From Mycobacterium sp. (lineage in GTDB: Bacteria; Actinomycetota; Actinomycetes; Mycobacteriales; Mycobacteriaceae): a stretch of 64,000 nt of DNA. The position numbers and the translations under genes are program-made. This document shows positions 1 through 11,018 of this stretch, piece after piece. Location: NCBI GenBank assembly GCA_021732005.1, contig JAKFVT010000008.1, forward strand, positions 1 through 64,000, written 5' to 3'. Numbering within the stretch: position 1 is the first letter of the stretch; the number at the start of each line of letters is the position of its first letter. The notes below the pieces were generated by a model. It did no database searches and was not told where the DNA came from. It saw only the letters and a program-made list of their open reading frames with translations.

Positions 1-37
1 GAGTACCACGCGGGGGCGACTCCCCCGCGTGGTACTC
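1..37. terminator. Perfect GC-rich hairpin, probable terminator of an upstream gene
   Basis: A perfect 16-bp inverted repeat (arms 1-16 and 22-37, each GAGTACCACGCGGGGG or its complement) flanks a 5-nt loop. No T-tract follows on either strand, so it would be the tract-less hairpin type often proposed as a mycobacterial terminator. No gene is visible to its left in the window. Its role is an inference; it could also be a repeat element. Confidence 0.55.
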
Positions 38-86
38 ACCCCCGCTGCTGGCGCGCCTGCGGGGCCTGCCACCCGCACCCCCGGCC

Positions 87-638
87 ATGGCCACGCAGCC
101 TTCGGCGCCGCCCGTCGCACATCGTCACCCATCGCACGCCGCAGGCCCGGTCCTGTTCGCCTATGACGGTTCGGATCTGGCCCGGTATGCGATCACCCAA
201 GCGGCGCAGCAGCTTTCGCCCTATCGCGACGCCGTGGTGGTCTGCGTCTGGCAGCCGGTCGACGTGGGCTTCACGCCGAGCGACGACCGGCCATTCGACG
301 CCGATTGCGCCGCCGAGGTCCGCCGGACCGCCGAGCGGACCGCCGAACACGGCGCCGCCCTGGCCCGCGCGGCCGGATTCGAGTCGTGCAGCCTGGCCAT
401 CGAGGCGGCACCGACTTGGAGGGGCATCGTCGACGCCGCGAACGAGCGCGGAGCCGGCCTGATCGTGCTCGGTCCGCACCGTCGCAGCGGTCTGCTCGGA
501 CACCTGCAGGGCAGCGTCGCGGCGGCGGTCGTGTCCCACACCAGCATTCCGGTCCTGCTGGTCCCCCAGCCGTCGGGCGACCGGGAGCCGGAGCGGCCAC
601 CGATTCGTCAGGAAGCGGGAGTAGCCTCGGCGCGGTGA
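87..638 (+). CDS. Universal stress protein family (UspA-like), single domain
   Basis: A 183-aa protein with one UspA fold. An N-terminal strand (VLFAYDGSDLARYAI) carries the conserved Asp of the family. The C-terminal third has the nucleotide-binding signature GPHRRSGLLGHLQGS followed by the final strand IPVLLVP. Such proteins usually bind ATP or AMP and act in the cytoplasm under hypoxia or starvation, but the precise role is unknown. The ATG at 87 gives a roughly 20-residue N-terminal extension before the fold; no clear ribosome-binding site is visible. The stop codon overlaps the GTG of the next gene (GTGA), so the two are probably cotranscribed and translationally coupled. Confidence 0.85.
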   Translation: MATQPSAPPVAHRHPSHAAGPVLFAYDGSDLARYAITQAAQQLSPYRDAVVVCVWQPVDVGFTPSDDRPFDADCAAEVRRTAERTAEHGAALARAAGFESCSLAIEAAPTWRGIVDAANERGAGLIVLGPHRRSGLLGHLQGSVAAAVVSHTSIPVLLVPQPSGDREPERPPIRQEAGVASAR

Positions 639-1285
639 ACACCCTGCGCGATCCCATGGTGGCAGCGGCCATCGACCGTATGTATGCCGAAGCAAGCGGG
701 CAGATGGCGCTGCTCCACGAGCGCGGCGCCCAATTGCGGGCGGCGAAGACCGCACAGGAACGCGCCGATGCGTTCAGCGACTTCTATCTTCCGGTGACCC
801 CCGAGTCGGGCCAATTGCTCTACACCCTGGTCCGCGCGACCCGGCCGGCACTCGTGGTCGAGTTCGGAACGTCGTTGGGGCTCTCCACAATTCATCTGGC
901 CAGCGCGGTCCGGGACAACGGCACCGGGCGGGTGGTGACCACCGAGCTCAGCGCCGCCAAGGTCGCGGCGGCCACATCGACCTTCACCGAGGTCGGCCTG
1001 GACGATCTGATCACCGTGCTGGCGGGCGATGCCACACAGACGCTCGCCACCATCGACGAGCCGGTGGGGTTCGTTCTACTCGACGGCTGGAAGGACCTGT
1101 ACGTCCCGGTCGTCCAGGTGCTGGAGCCGCGGCTGAGCGACGGAGCGTTGGTCGTCGCCGACAACACCGGGCTGGCCGACGCGCAGCCATACGTCGATTA
1201 CATCCGCGACCCCGCGAATGGCTATGTCGGCGTGAGCTTTCCGGTGCGCGACTCCGACGCGATGGAGATCAGCTGCCGGGCCTGA
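635..1285 (+). CDS. Class I SAM-dependent O-methyltransferase (COMT-like)
   Basis: 216 aa. The Rossmann glycine-rich segment VVEFGTSLGLSTIHLA is SAM motif I, and later acidic segments (LLDGWKDLY, VVADNTG) match the metal/substrate region of the small cation-dependent O-methyltransferase (Methyltransf_3/24) group. The start was taken as the GTG at 635 because it overlaps the TGA of the upstream stress-protein gene, and because all conserved sequence lies after it; the reading frame stays open further upstream but only as a shadow of the previous gene. The substrate cannot be told. The gene ends 10 bp before the convergent acyl-CoA synthetase gene. Confidence 0.8.
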   Translation: MNTLRDPMVAAAIDRMYAEASGQMALLHERGAQLRAAKTAQERADAFSDFYLPVTPESGQLLYTLVRATRPALVVEFGTSLGLSTIHLASAVRDNGTGRVVTTELSAAKVAAATSTFTEVGLDDLITVLAGDATQTLATIDEPVGFVLLDGWKDLYVPVVQVLEPRLSDGALVVADNTGLADAQPYVDYIRDPANGYVGVSFPVRDSDAMEISCRA

Positions 1286-1295
1286 CCGCGCCGGT

Positions 1296-2930
1296 CTAGG
1301 TGACCAGCGCGACCGAGTTGGCGCGACGCAGCTTGCCCGACGGCGTCTTCGGAATGGTGCCCGGCCCGAGGACCACGACATTGCGCGGGCGCACGTCGAC
1401 CTCGGCGACCACCTCGTGTGCCACCTCGTGCTCGATGCGCCGCACCGCGGCGGGATCCTGCCAGGCGTTGGATTCGACGGCCACCGCGAAGGTCTCGCGG
1501 GAGTGGCCGGCATCGAGGCGCACCGCGACAGCACAGCCGGGGCGCACCCCTTCGACACGTCCGGCGGCCCGCTCGATGTCGGTCGGGTAGATGTTGCGGC
1601 CGGCCATGATGATGACGTCCTTGACCCGGCCGCACACCACGACGTGACCGTTCTCCAGCAGGTAGCCGAGGTCACCGGTGTCGTACCAGCCGCACTCGTC
1701 CTGGGCGGGCACGAAGCCGCCCATGGTGAGGTAGCCGGGGGTCAGCGACTCGCCGCGCAGCTCGATGATGCCCACACCGCGGGCCGGCAACACGTTGCCG
1801 TCCTCGTCGACGATGCGCGCCTCGAGGTCCTTGAGCAGCGGACCGAGCGTGGCAAGCCGGCGGGTGTTGCCCTTCGCAGCGGGAACGGCGCGACGCAGCG
1901 CGGCCAGCAGATCGGCGTCGACCTCGTCGACAACCAGCCCGGCACCACACTCGGAGAATGAGACCGCCAGCGTGGTCTCGGCCATGCCGTAGGCCGGCAG
2001 GATGGCCTCGGGCTGGAGGCCGAAGGGCTTACCGGCGTCCAGTAGGTCCTCGACGTCGGCGGGGTCGACGGGCTCGGCGCCGGACAGGGCGAAGCGCAGC
2101 GTGGACAGGTCGAACTCGCCAGGCTTGGCCTGGCGGCGCAGGCGCTTCGCAAACAACGCGTACGCGAAGTTCGGCGCCGCGGTCATGGTGCCCTTGTACT
2201 TGTCGATGAGCTTGGCCCACAGCAGGGTGTCGCGCAGGAAGTCCATCGGCGTGACCTTGACCAGCTCGGCACCGAAGTACATCGGGATGGTCAGGAACCC
2301 GACCATGCCCATGTCGTGGAAGCAGGGCAGCCAGCTGACCATGACATCTTTGTCGATGTCGTATTTGGCCCCGATGAACATCGCCTCGGCGTTGGAGTGG
2401 ATGTTGCGGTGCGTGATGATGACGGCCTTCGGCGAGCCGGTCGACCCGGAGGTCAACTGCATCAGCGCGACGTCGTCTTCGGAGGTCTCGACCGGGTCGA
2501 CGGGCTCGGCGGCCAGCAGCGCCTCCACCGTGAGCACTTTGACGCCGCGCTCTTCGAGCACCGGCACTGCGACGAGGAACGGGTCGGAGACGACGACGGC
2601 CTTGGCCTCGATCATGTCGATGACGGTCGCGGTGTCCTTGGCCCACTGCTCGAGGTCGGTACGCGGAGTGGGCTGGTGCAGCATGGTCAGGCTCGCCCCG
2701 CGCATCCAGAGCGCCTGCGCGGTCGGCGCGATCTCCACCGGAGCGCCGGCCAGCACACCGACTGCGTCGCCGAGGCCGATGCCGGCCTCGGCCAGGCCGC
2801 CCGCGATGCGACGGGCCCGCTCGTGCACCTCACGCCACGTGTGCCGAACCGGCTCGTGCGGTTCCCCGGTGACCATGCCCTTACTGCTGGTCATAGCACT
2901 GTGGAACATCTTGTCGGTGAAACGGCTCAC
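1296..2930 (-). CDS. pks16: Fatty-acyl-CoA/AMP ligase, Pks16-like
   Basis: 544 aa, the same length as the M. tuberculosis protein called Pks16 (Rv1013), which despite its name is a stand-alone adenylating enzyme. It should activate a fatty or aryl acid as acyl-AMP and perhaps transfer it to CoA or a carrier. Visible ANL-superfamily motifs are the P-loop [27 protein letters not shown] and the C-terminal catalytic lysine in [10 protein letters not shown] (about Lys533). The start is the GTG at 2930: a GGAGG sits 5 nt upstream, and the length and N-terminus then agree with the family; the open frame extends 180 nt further but without similarity. Transcription probably starts far upstream (see promoter near 3181). 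Confidence 0.88.
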   Translation of the reverse strand: MSRFTDKMFHSAMTSSKGMVTGEPHEPVRHTWREVHERARRIAGGLAEAGIGLGDAVGVLAGAPVEIAPTAQALWMRGASLTMLHQPTPRTDLEQWAKDTATVIDMIEAKAVVVSDPFLVAVPVLEERGVKVLTVEALLAAEPVDPVETSEDDVALMQLTSGSTGSPKAVIITHRNIHSNAEAMFIGAKYDIDKDVMVSWLPCFHDMGMVGFLTIPMYFGAELVKVTPMDFLRDTLLWAKLIDKYKGTMTAAPNFAYALFAKRLRRQAKPGEFDLSTLRFALSGAEPVDPADVEDLLDAGKPFGLQPEAILPAYGMAETTLAVSFSECGAGLVVDEVDADLLAALRRAVPAAKGNTRRLATLGPLLKDLEARIVDEDGNVLPARGVGIIELRGESLTPGYLTMGGFVPAQDECGWYDTGDLGYLLENGHVVVCGRVKDVIIMAGRNIYPTDIERAAGRVEGVRPGCAVAVRLDAGHSRETFAVAVESNAWQDPAAVRRIEHEVAHEVVAEVDVRPRNVVVLGPGTIPKTPSGKLRRANSVALVT

Positions 2931-3280
2931 GACGACCTCCTCGGCATCCGGAGCTGGCTGATCAGCGACGTTGGGGATGAAGCGAACGCCCTGTATTTCA
3001 TGCTCCACCGGCCACAACGCCCTGCATAGGAGGCACGCCAGTACGACTGGGGAGCGGTTCGATCTCGAAATGGTGATGATGCGACGACAGCGCCGGGCCC
3101 GCCGGGCCATCGCCCGCCCCGCACCGGGGTGGGCGATTCATATGGATGCAGTACCAGGCCGCTAGTTGTCACCGCCGATCATCTTAAACTCCCCTTAAGT
3201 TACCGCCAAGTTTTACGGCCTAATGAGAAGCGCGTCACACTTGCCTGCGGACGGGAACGCGGCGACCAGGGACGATCCGA
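2931..3280. other. 350-bp intergenic region: long leader of the pks16-like gene
   Basis: No convincing gene on either strand. It holds a minus-strand promoter (3181-3209) and about 240 nt of putative 5' leader running to the GTG at 2930. GC-rich self-complementary stretches near 3090-3125 could fold, but no known riboswitch was recognised. Confidence 0.5.
3181..3209 (-). promoter_or_regulatory. Putative SigA promoter with embedded inverted repeat, upstream of pks16-like gene
   Basis: On the minus strand a TTGGCG (-35, 3209-3204), exactly 17 nt, then TAAGAT (-10, 3186-3181). The inverted repeat CTTAA-N7-TTAAG (3183-3199) covers the -10 and spacer, so a repressor could sit here. The expected start near 3174 would give a leader of about 240 nt. 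This is inferred from hexamer match and spacing only. Confidence 0.45.
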
Positions 3281-4234
3281 CTAGGCCGGCTGGCCCGGCA
3301 CGATCCGGGCGCCCTGCACCGGCCCGCTGGCCACCCGGACGGTGCGGCACACGTCGGCCCCGGCCAGTTCGGTGCCCACATCCACGGCGGCCGACGCCGA
3401 CTCACACAGGAACGCACACGTCGGCCCGGACCCGGACACGATGCCGGCCAGTGCGCCCGCTTCGGCACCCGCCCGCAGGGTCCGGCGCAGTCCCGGATTC
3501 AGGCTCAACGCCGCCGCCTGCAGGTCGTTGCCCAGCAGGGGGGCCAGCTCGCGTGGGTTGCCGCCGGCCAGTGCACCCAGCAGCGGCTCGGGATCGGCCA
3601 GCCGCGGCGGATCGCCCGCTTCGCGGAGCCGGTCGATCTCGCGATAGACCGCCGCCGTGGACAGTCCGTCCTGGCCGAAGGCCAACACCCAGTGAAACGT
3701 GTTGCGGGCCAACACCGTCGCCAACTCTTCGCCTCGACCGGTGCCCAGCGCCGTGCCGCCGTGCAGTGCGAACGGGACGTCGCTGCCCAGCTGGGCGGCC
3801 AGCGCGTGCAGGTCGCGGCGCGGCACGCCCAGCTCCCACAGATTGTTCATCGCGACCAGAACCGCAGCGGCGTCGGCGCTGCCGCCGGCCATCCCACCGG
3901 CCACCGGGATCGACTTGTCGATGGTGATCTCCACGTCGGGCGCGCGTCCGATGTGTTCGGCCATCAGCTCGGCGGCCTGCCAGGCGATGTTGGTCTCGTC
4001 GACGGGCAGCTGGTCGGCACCCTCCCCGACCACCCGCAGGGACAAGACATCGGCGTTGCGCACCGTCACCTCGTCGACCAGAGACACGGCGTGGAAGACG
4101 GTGGCGAGCTCGTGATAGCCGTCGGCGCGGCGGTCACCGACCTCCAGGTACAGATTCACCTTGCCCGGCACGCGCACGGTCACCGATCCGGTCGGCACCC
4201 ATTCGGCAGCGATAGAACCGTTGGACGAGGACAC
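3281..4234 (-). CDS. ispE: 4-diphosphocytidyl-2-C-methyl-D-erythritol kinase
   Basis: 317 aa. Phosphorylates CDP-ME in the MEP (non-mevalonate) isoprenoid pathway, cytoplasmic. GHMP-kinase motifs are clear: an N-terminal [20 protein letters not shown] region, the ATP-binding loop [14 protein letters not shown], and [13 protein letters not shown] near the C-terminus. The start is placed at GTG 4234 because a TAGTCT -10 (4247-4242) lies exactly 7 nt upstream, which suggests a leaderless transcript; GTG 4240 and GTG 4198 (the latter fits the shorter M. tuberculosis protein) are alternatives. In M. tuberculosis the gene follows rpfB-ksgA directly; here a kinase gene on the opposite strand separates it, and it appears to have its own divergent promoter. 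Confidence 0.92.
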   Translation of the reverse strand: MSSSNGSIAAEWVPTGSVTVRVPGKVNLYLEVGDRRADGYHELATVFHAVSLVDEVTVRNADVLSLRVVGEGADQLPVDETNIAWQAAELMAEHIGRAPDVEITIDKSIPVAGGMAGGSADAAAVLVAMNNLWELGVPRRDLHALAAQLGSDVPFALHGGTALGTGRGEELATVLARNTFHWVLAFGQDGLSTAAVYREIDRLREAGDPPRLADPEPLLGALAGGNPRELAPLLGNDLQAAALSLNPGLRRTLRAGAEAGALAGIVSGSGPTCAFLCESASAAVDVGTELAGADVCRTVRVASGPVQGARIVPGQPA

Positions 4235-4241
4235 GCCCACG

Positions 4242-4296
4242 AGACTATCGCGCCGTGCGCAATTCGCCCGGCCGTCGACGACCCGCGCTCTAGGGT
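4242..4296. promoter_or_regulatory. Divergent leaderless -10 elements for ispE and the kinase gene
   Basis: Minus strand: TAGTCT (4247-4242), 7 nt before GTG 4234 of ispE. Plus strand: TAGGGT (4291-4296), 6 nt before GTG 4303 of the kinase. Both match the TANNNT -10 and the spacing of mycobacterial leaderless promoters. Confidence 0.6.
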
Positions 4297-4302
4297 CGAA
4301 CC

Positions 4303-5102
4303 GTGACGCGTCCCGGGCAGTCGTTCGCGGGCTACGTCGTCGAAAAGGAGCTGGGCCGAGGCGGCGAGGCGACGGTCTACCTGGCCCGTGGGGCCGGTCA
4401 GACACCGGAACTGGTCGCGCTGAAGGTGCTCGACGATGACCACCGCAACCCGGCGAGCATCGCCCGGCTGGCCCGCGAATTCCGCATCGCCGACCGGCTG
4501 CGTCACCGCCACATCGTGACCGTCTACGGCCATGGCCTGCATTGGATGGCCATGCAGTACGTCGACGGCGGCGATGCCACCCGGCTGACCTCGCTGGCGG
4601 ACCGGCTGGCAGCGCTCGGCCAGATCGGCGCGGCACTCGACCACGCCCACCACGACGGCATCGTGCACAGTGACGTCAAGCCTACGAATATTCTTGTGCA
4701 CCAAGACTTTTCCGCACTCGGCGCGGTTCTCATCGACTTCGGCGTCGCGCACATCCTCGCCGAAGATGTCTGGCACCGGCCCACCCAGGTGGTGACGTCA
4801 CTGCCCTACGCCGCACCCGAACTGCTTCAGGGGCGCCTCCCGCAAGCGGCGACCGACGAGTACGCGCTGGCCTGCGCAGCCGTGGAATTGCTCACCGGCG
4901 CACCGCCGTTCGCGTGCGACAATCCGCTGGCGCTGGTGGATGCACACGTGCACAGTCCGCCGCCGGAAGTGTCGACGCGGATCACCTGGCTGACGAGATC
5001 GTTCGACCTGGTTCTGGCCAGAGCGATCGCAAAAGATCCGGATCGGCGATACGAGTCATGCACCGAGTTGGTGCATCACCTCACCGAAGCAGTGCGAAGC
5101 GC

Positions 5103-5115
<13 letters not shown>
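4303..5115 (+). CDS. Soluble eukaryotic-like Ser/Thr protein kinase (kinase domain only, non-RD)
   Basis: 270 aa that consist almost entirely of a Hanks-type kinase fold. The glycine loop is GRGGEATVY (18-26), the ATP-anchoring Lys is K41, the catalytic loop is HSDVKPTN (122-129, catalytic Asp124), DFG is 145-147 and APE 171-173. The usual HRD is HSD, so it lacks the arginine that couples activity to activation-loop phosphorylation. No transmembrane helix or sensor domain is visible, unlike PknA/B-type kinases. The GTG start lies 6 nt after a TAGGGT -10. The 3' end overlaps the 3' end of ksgA by 13 bp in convergent orientation. The substrate is unknown; the gene interrupts the usual rpfB-ksgA-ispE order. 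Confidence 0.85.
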
Positions 5116-7150
<2,035 letters not shown>

Positions 7151-7160
7151 CTAAGCACTC

Positions 7161-7193
7161 AAAAAGCAACAGGGGCGCCAATGTGGCTCCCCT
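7161..7193 (-). terminator. Terminator-like attenuator hairpin in the rpfB leader
   Basis: Read on the minus strand: AGGGG, A, GCC, a 5-nt loop, GGC, G, CCCCT (7193-7171), then GTTGC and TTTTT (7165-7161). A stable stem followed by a U-run is unusual in this GC-rich genome, and it lies only 25 nt before the rpfB start codon. An RNA switch controlling the rpfB operon by conditional termination has been described in M. tuberculosis; this hairpin would be the corresponding terminator. The function here is inferred. Confidence 0.6.
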
Positions 7194-7195
7194 TT

Positions 7196-7212
7196 GATCA
7201 CAAGACGGTAAC
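7196..7212 (-). promoter_or_regulatory. Possible MtrA-type site / -10 upstream of rpfB
   Basis: The minus strand reads GTTACCGTCTTGTGATC. It resembles the GTTACC / GTGATC elements seen before cell-wall hydrolase genes of actinobacteria, and MtrA is reported to control rpfB in M. tuberculosis. It also contains TACCGT, a TANNNT hexamer. Motif resemblance only. Confidence 0.3.
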
Positions 7213-7222
7213 GAACCATCCC

Positions 7223-7242
7223 GGCCCGGAGCAACCCGGGCC
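7223..7242 (-). repeat. 7-bp hairpin between tatD and rpfB
   Basis: GGCCCGG-AGCAAC-CCGGGCC, perfect stem, 6-nt loop, starting 19 nt after the tatD stop. It could terminate tatD transcription or be an upstream helix of the rpfB leader RNA. Confidence 0.4.
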
Positions 7243-7261
7243 CGCCGCTCTCAACAGACCC

Positions 7262-8098
7262 TTAGAGACCGTAGACCCGCCGCGCGGTCTCCGAAGACTG
7301 CTCAGCCAGCAACTCCGCCGGGCGGCCGACGACCTCCGCCAGTGCGCGCACCGTGTAGGGCAGGCAGTACGGCTCGTTGGGTGCCCCGCGGTAGGGGTGT
7401 GGGGTCAGGAACGGGGCGTCGGTCTCGACCAGGAGTTGCCCCGGCGGGATCAGCGTCGCCGCCTCTCGCAGGTCACGGGCGTTCTTGAAGCTGACCGTCC
7501 CGGACAGGCTGAGCACCCATCCGGCGGCGACGCAGGACCGGGCCATCTCGGGGCCCGAGGAGAAGCAGTGGAAGATGACCGTCTCGGGGGCGCCCTCGGC
7601 ACGCAGCAGGTCGAGCACCTCGGCGTCGGCGTCGCGGTTATGGATCATCAGCGGCTTACCCGTGCGCTTGGCCAGGTCGATGTGCCAGGCGAACGACTCT
7701 CGCTGAGCCGAAGGTTCGGCACAGCCGTCGAGCTTGCCCGGCCAGTACAAGTCCATGCCGGTCTCCCCGATCGCCACCACCCGCTCGGTGGACGCCAGCT
7801 GTTCCAGCTCGGTACGTGCGTCGTCGGTCAGCGCGTTGGCGCGGGTCGGATGCAGCGCCACCGCGGCGTAGACGCGCGGGTCCCAGGTGGCGGCCTCGGC
7901 GGCCCAGCGGGCGGCGTCGAGATCGTCGGCGATCGTCACCGCAGCCAGCACCCCGGCGGCCTGCGCGCGGTCCATGATCGCGCGAACGTCGGCGGCGTCG
8001 CGGGCGCCGCACGCGTCCAGGTGGGTGTGCGCGTCGATCAGCGGTGTCAACGGCTCTGGGAGCGGCGGCGGCTCACCACGCCGTTTCTGAGAGCTCAC
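7262..8098 (-). CDS. tatD: TatD-family metal-dependent hydrolase/DNase
   Basis: 278 aa TIM-barrel hydrolase. TatD proteins bind two divalent metals and have 3'-exonuclease or DNase activity; the physiological role in mycobacteria is unsettled. Visible metal-site motifs are DAHTHL (His24, His26), the GETGMD motif containing the bridging Glu, IHNRDA, HCFS and the late ETDAPF Asp. The start is GTG 8098: a TAAGGT -10 (8111-8106) sits 7 nt upstream, giving a leaderless mRNA; the open frame continues to 8284 but overlaps metG. Divergent from metG with which it shares the central TA of the -10. Confidence 0.92.
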   Translation of the reverse strand: MSSQKRRGEPPPLPEPLTPLIDAHTHLDACGARDAADVRAIMDRAQAAGVLAAVTIADDLDAARWAAEAATWDPRVYAAVALHPTRANALTDDARTELEQLASTERVVAIGETGMDLYWPGKLDGCAEPSAQRESFAWHIDLAKRTGKPLMIHNRDADAEVLDLLRAEGAPETVIFHCFSSGPEMARSCVAAGWVLSLSGTVSFKNARDLREAATLIPPGQLLVETDAPFLTPHPYRGAPNEPYCLPYTVRALAEVVGRPAELLAEQSSETARRVYGL

Positions 8099-8105
8099 TT
8101 CACAC

Positions 8106-8115
8106 ACCTTAGGGT
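8106..8115. promoter_or_regulatory. Fused bidirectional -10 element of tatD and metG
   Basis: The 10 bp ACCTTAGGGT contain TAAGGT on the minus strand (8111-8106, 7 nt before tatD GTG) and TAGGGT on the plus strand (8110-8115, 10 nt before metG ATG). The two hexamers share the same TA step at 8110-8111, so the two promoters must compete or be co-opened. Confidence 0.6.
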
Positions 8116-8125
8116 GAACATTCAT

Positions 8126-9679
8126 ATGAGTAAGCCGCCGTATTACCTGACCACCGCGATCGCGTACCCCAACGGTGCGCCGCACATCGGCCACGCCTAC
8201 GAGTACATCGCGACGGACGCGATCGCCCGCTTCAAGCGGCTCGACGGCTTCGACGTGCGCTACCTGACCGGAACCGACGAGCACGGGCTGAAGATGGCGC
8301 AGACCGCCGCCGCCGAGGGCATCCCGACCGCGGAGCTGGCCCGGCGCAATTCCGATGCGTTCCAGGCGATGCAGGAAAAGCTCGGCGCCTCATTCGACCG
8401 CTTCATCAGAACCACCGACGCCGACCACATCGACGCGTCGGTCGAGATCTGGAAGCGGATGGATGCCGCAGGCGACATCTATCTCGACTCGTACTCGGGC
8501 TGGTATTCGGTGCGCGACGAACGCTTCTATACCGAGGACGAACTCGAGACGCGCGCCGACGCCAACTTGTACTCCATCGAGACCGGCACGCCCGTGACGT
8601 GGACCGAGGAACAGACCTACTTCTTCCGGCTGTCGAACTATGCCGAACGGCTGCTGGCCCATTACGAGGCGCACCCGGAGTTTATCGGTCCCGATGTCCG
8701 CCGCAACGAGGTCGTCAGCTTCGTCTCGGGTGGCCTGCGCGACCTGTCGATCTCGCGGACCACCTTCGACTGGGGAGTTCCCGTGCCCGGCCACCCGGAC
8801 CACGTCATGTACGTGTGGGTCGACGCGCTGACCAACTACCTGACCGGCGCCGGATTCCCCGATACCGACTCCGAGTCGTTCCGCAAGTACTGGCCTGCCG
8901 ATCTGCACATGATCGGCAAGGACATCATCCGGTTCCACACCGTGTACTGGCCGGCGTTCCTGATGTCGGCCGGAATCGAGCTGCCCCGAAGGGTTTTCGT
9001 GCACGGTTTCCTGCTCAACAGCGGCGAGAAAATGAGCAAGTCGGTGGGCAACGTGGTGGACCCGTTCGCGCTCGTCGACGCCTTCGGCTTGGACCAGGTG
9101 CGCTACTTCCTGCTGCGCGAGGTCCCGTTCGGGCAGGACGGCAGCTATAGCGAGGACGCCATCATCGGCCGCATCAACGCCGACCTCGCCAACGAGTTCG
9201 GCAACCTGGCTCAGCGCTCGCTGTCAATGGTCAACAAGAACCTCGACGCGCGGGTGCCGGAGCCCGGTGAGTTCAGCGATGCCGACCGGGAGTTGCTGGC
9301 GCTCGCCGACGATCTGCTGCCGCGGGTGCGCGCCCACTTCGACGTGCCCGCCATGCACCTTGCCCTGGAGGCGATCTGGGCGATGCTCGGCGCCGCCAAC
9401 CGCTACTTCTCGGCTCAGGAGCCGTGGGTGCTGCGTAAGTCGGAGGCGGCGGCCGACCAGGAGCGGTTCCGCACGGTGCTCTACGTGACGCTGGAGGTGG
9501 TGCGGATCGCCGCACTGCTGATGCAGCCCGTCGTCCCGACGTCGGCCGCCACCCTGCTCGATCTGCTCGGGCAGCCGGAGTCGGCGCGCGACTTCGGCGC
9601 CGTCGCGGTCCGCATCGCTCCCGGCACCGAGCTGCCGGCACCGGCCGGCGTCTTCCCGCGGTATCAGCCGGCCGAGTGA
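8126..9679 (+). CDS. metG: Methionyl-tRNA synthetase
   Basis: 517 aa, class I aminoacyl-tRNA synthetase charging tRNA-Met; essential, cytoplasmic. The HIGH signature is PHIGH (residues 19-23) and the KMSKS loop is exactly KMSKS at 302-306. The anticodon-binding helical domain follows; there is no C-terminal dimerisation (Trbp111-like) extension, as in other mycobacterial enzymes of about 519 aa. The ATG at 8126 was chosen because the conserved N-terminus begins there and a TAGGGT -10 lies 10 nt upstream, which leaves only a few untranslated bases. Confidence 0.96.
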   Translation: MSKPPYYLTTAIAYPNGAPHIGHAYEYIATDAIARFKRLDGFDVRYLTGTDEHGLKMAQTAAAEGIPTAELARRNSDAFQAMQEKLGASFDRFIRTTDADHIDASVEIWKRMDAAGDIYLDSYSGWYSVRDERFYTEDELETRADANLYSIETGTPVTWTEEQTYFFRLSNYAERLLAHYEAHPEFIGPDVRRNEVVSFVSGGLRDLSISRTTFDWGVPVPGHPDHVMYVWVDALTNYLTGAGFPDTDSESFRKYWPADLHMIGKDIIRFHTVYWPAFLMSAGIELPRRVFVHGFLLNSGEKMSKSVGNVVDPFALVDAFGLDQVRYFLLREVPFGQDGSYSEDAIIGRINADLANEFGNLAQRSLSMVNKNLDARVPEPGEFSDADRELLALADDLLPRVRAHFDVPAMHLALEAIWAMLGAANRYFSAQEPWVLRKSEAAADQERFRTVLYVTLEVVRIAALLMQPVVPTSAATLLDLLGQPESARDFGAVAVRIAPGTELPAPAGVFPRYQPAE

Positions 9680-9764
9680 CCCTGTGAGCTGAGTGAGCGG
9701 AACGAGCGCAGCGAGAGACGGGAACGAAGCGAACAAGTCCGACGCTGTGAGCTGCGTCACGTAG

Positions 9765-9791
9765 CGTCACATCCACCGGCCCTCTGGTGTC
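9765..9791 (+). promoter_or_regulatory. ECF41-type sigma promoter
   Basis: CGTCACA (9765-9771), 16 nt, TGTC (9788-9791). The published ECF41 consensus, as I remember it, is TGTCACA-N16-CGTC, so 6/7 and 3/4 positions match with exact spacing. It lies about 43 nt before the start of an operon that itself encodes an ECF41-like sigma factor. A second CGTCAC at 9755 gives a short direct repeat. Confidence 0.7.
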
Positions 9792-9833
9792 TCGAGGTCA
9801 GCACGCTCAAGCGACCTCAAAGGAGATGATGTG

Positions 9834-11018
9834 ATGACCGAGCAACGCGCCCGGGTTGTGGTGATCGGTGGCGGCTACGCCGGAGTGATCGCGGCCAACC
9901 ATCTGCGGCAGCGCCCCGATGTCGAGATCACCCTGGTGAACCCGCGGCCCGACTTCGTCGAGCGGATCCGGCTGCACCAGCTGATCACCGGTTCCGACGA
10001 CGCGAAAGTCGACTACGCCGAGATCCTCGGTCCCGGTATCGAACTGGTGGTCGACGCCGCCACCCGCATCGACACCGAGACGCGGCAGGTCGAACTGTTC
10101 AGCGGTTTTCCGGATGGCCCGTCGCTGCCCTACGACTACCTGATCTACGCGGTCGGCAGCGGCTCGGCGCAGCCTGCTGTTCCGGGCGCCGACGAATTCG
10201 CTTATCCCATCGCGGATCTCGAAGAGGCGCAGCGACTGACCGCCGCGCTGAACGACCTGCACTATGGCGCGCCGGTGTGCGTGGTCGGTGCCGGGCCGAC
10301 CGGCATCGAGACCGCCGCCGAACTGGCCGAGCAGGGCCGCAAGGTCACGCTGGTGTGCGGTGCCGTGCTCGGCCCGTACCTGAGCACCCCCGGACGGCGG
10401 TCGGTGGCCAAGCGGCTGCGCAAGCTCGGCGTCGACATCGTCGACGGGCCGCAGGCCATGGTGACCGCGGTCGCCGCCGATGCGGTGACGCTGGGTGACG
10501 GGCGCCGGCTGGCGAGCATGGTGACGATCTGGACTGCCGGGTTCGGTGTGCCCGACCTGGCGGCTCGCTCCGGCCTGCGTACCGACGCGATCGGACGACT
10601 CCTCACCGATGAGACCCTGACCAGCGTGGACAGCGACCGGATCGTGGCGGCCGGCGACGCCGCCGCCCCGTCGGGGCAGCCGCTGCGGATGAGCTGCCAG
10701 GCCGCGATCCCGCTGGGCGCCCAAGCCGCCAACACCGTGCTGGCCCGGCTCGCCGGGGATCAGCCCGCAGTGATCAGCCAAGCGTTCACCGGTCAGTGCA
10801 TCAGCCTGGGCCGGGGTGGCGCGACCATTCAGATCGCCCGCACCAACGACGTTCCGCTGCCGCTCTACGTGGGTGGCCGGGCGGCGGCGACGATCAAGGA
10901 GGCGGTGTGCAAAGGCACCATCAGCTTCCTGCGCCGCGAGGCCCGCAAGCCGGGCTCCTACTTCTGGATCAAGGGCGGCGGCAAGCGCCCCGCTCCCGAG
11001 CCGGTGGCGACCCGATGA
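9834..11018 (+). CDS. FAD/NAD(P)-dependent oxidoreductase (type II NADH dehydrogenase-like)
   Basis: 394 aa two-dinucleotide-binding-domain flavoprotein. The N-terminal FAD site is VVVIGGGYAGVIAANHL and the second Rossmann site VVGAGPTGIETAAELAE; a late GD motif (VAAGDAA) contacts the flavin. It resembles NDH-2/AIF-type reductases but lacks an obvious membrane-anchoring C-terminal helix, so the acceptor is uncertain. ATG 9834 is preceded by AGGAG with 8-nt spacing; GTG 9831 directly before it is possible. The stop overlaps the start of the ECF sigma gene (ATGA). ECF41 genes are usually linked to oxidoreductases or decarboxylases, so this is a likely target of the sigma factor. Confidence 0.82.
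   Translation: MTEQRARVVVIGGGYAGVIAANHLRQRPDVEITLVNPRPDFVERIRLHQLITGSDDAKVDYAEILGPGIELVVDAATRIDTETRQVELFSGFPDGPSLPYDYLIYAVGSGSAQPAVPGADEFAYPIADLEEAQRLTAALNDLHYGAPVCVVGAGPTGIETAAELAEQGRKVTLVCGAVLGPYLSTPGRRSVAKRLRKLGVDIVDGPQAMVTAVAADAVTLGDGRRLASMVTIWTAGFGVPDLAARSGLRTDAIGRLLTDETLTSVDSDRIVAAGDAAAPSGQPLRMSCQAAIPLGAQAANTVLARLAGDQPAVISQAFTGQCISLGRGGATIQIARTNDVPLPLYVGGRAAATIKEAVCKGTISFLRREARKPGSYFWIKGGGKRPAPEPVATR

Noticed and set aside
2971..3165. 64-aa plus-strand frame in the pks16 leader
   Set aside because: No promoter, no ribosome-binding site, Arg/His-rich composition.
9680..9764. GAGCG/AACGA-rich stretch after metG as a repeat element
   Set aside because: Short, imperfect and not repeated elsewhere in the window; treated as ordinary post-gene sequence.
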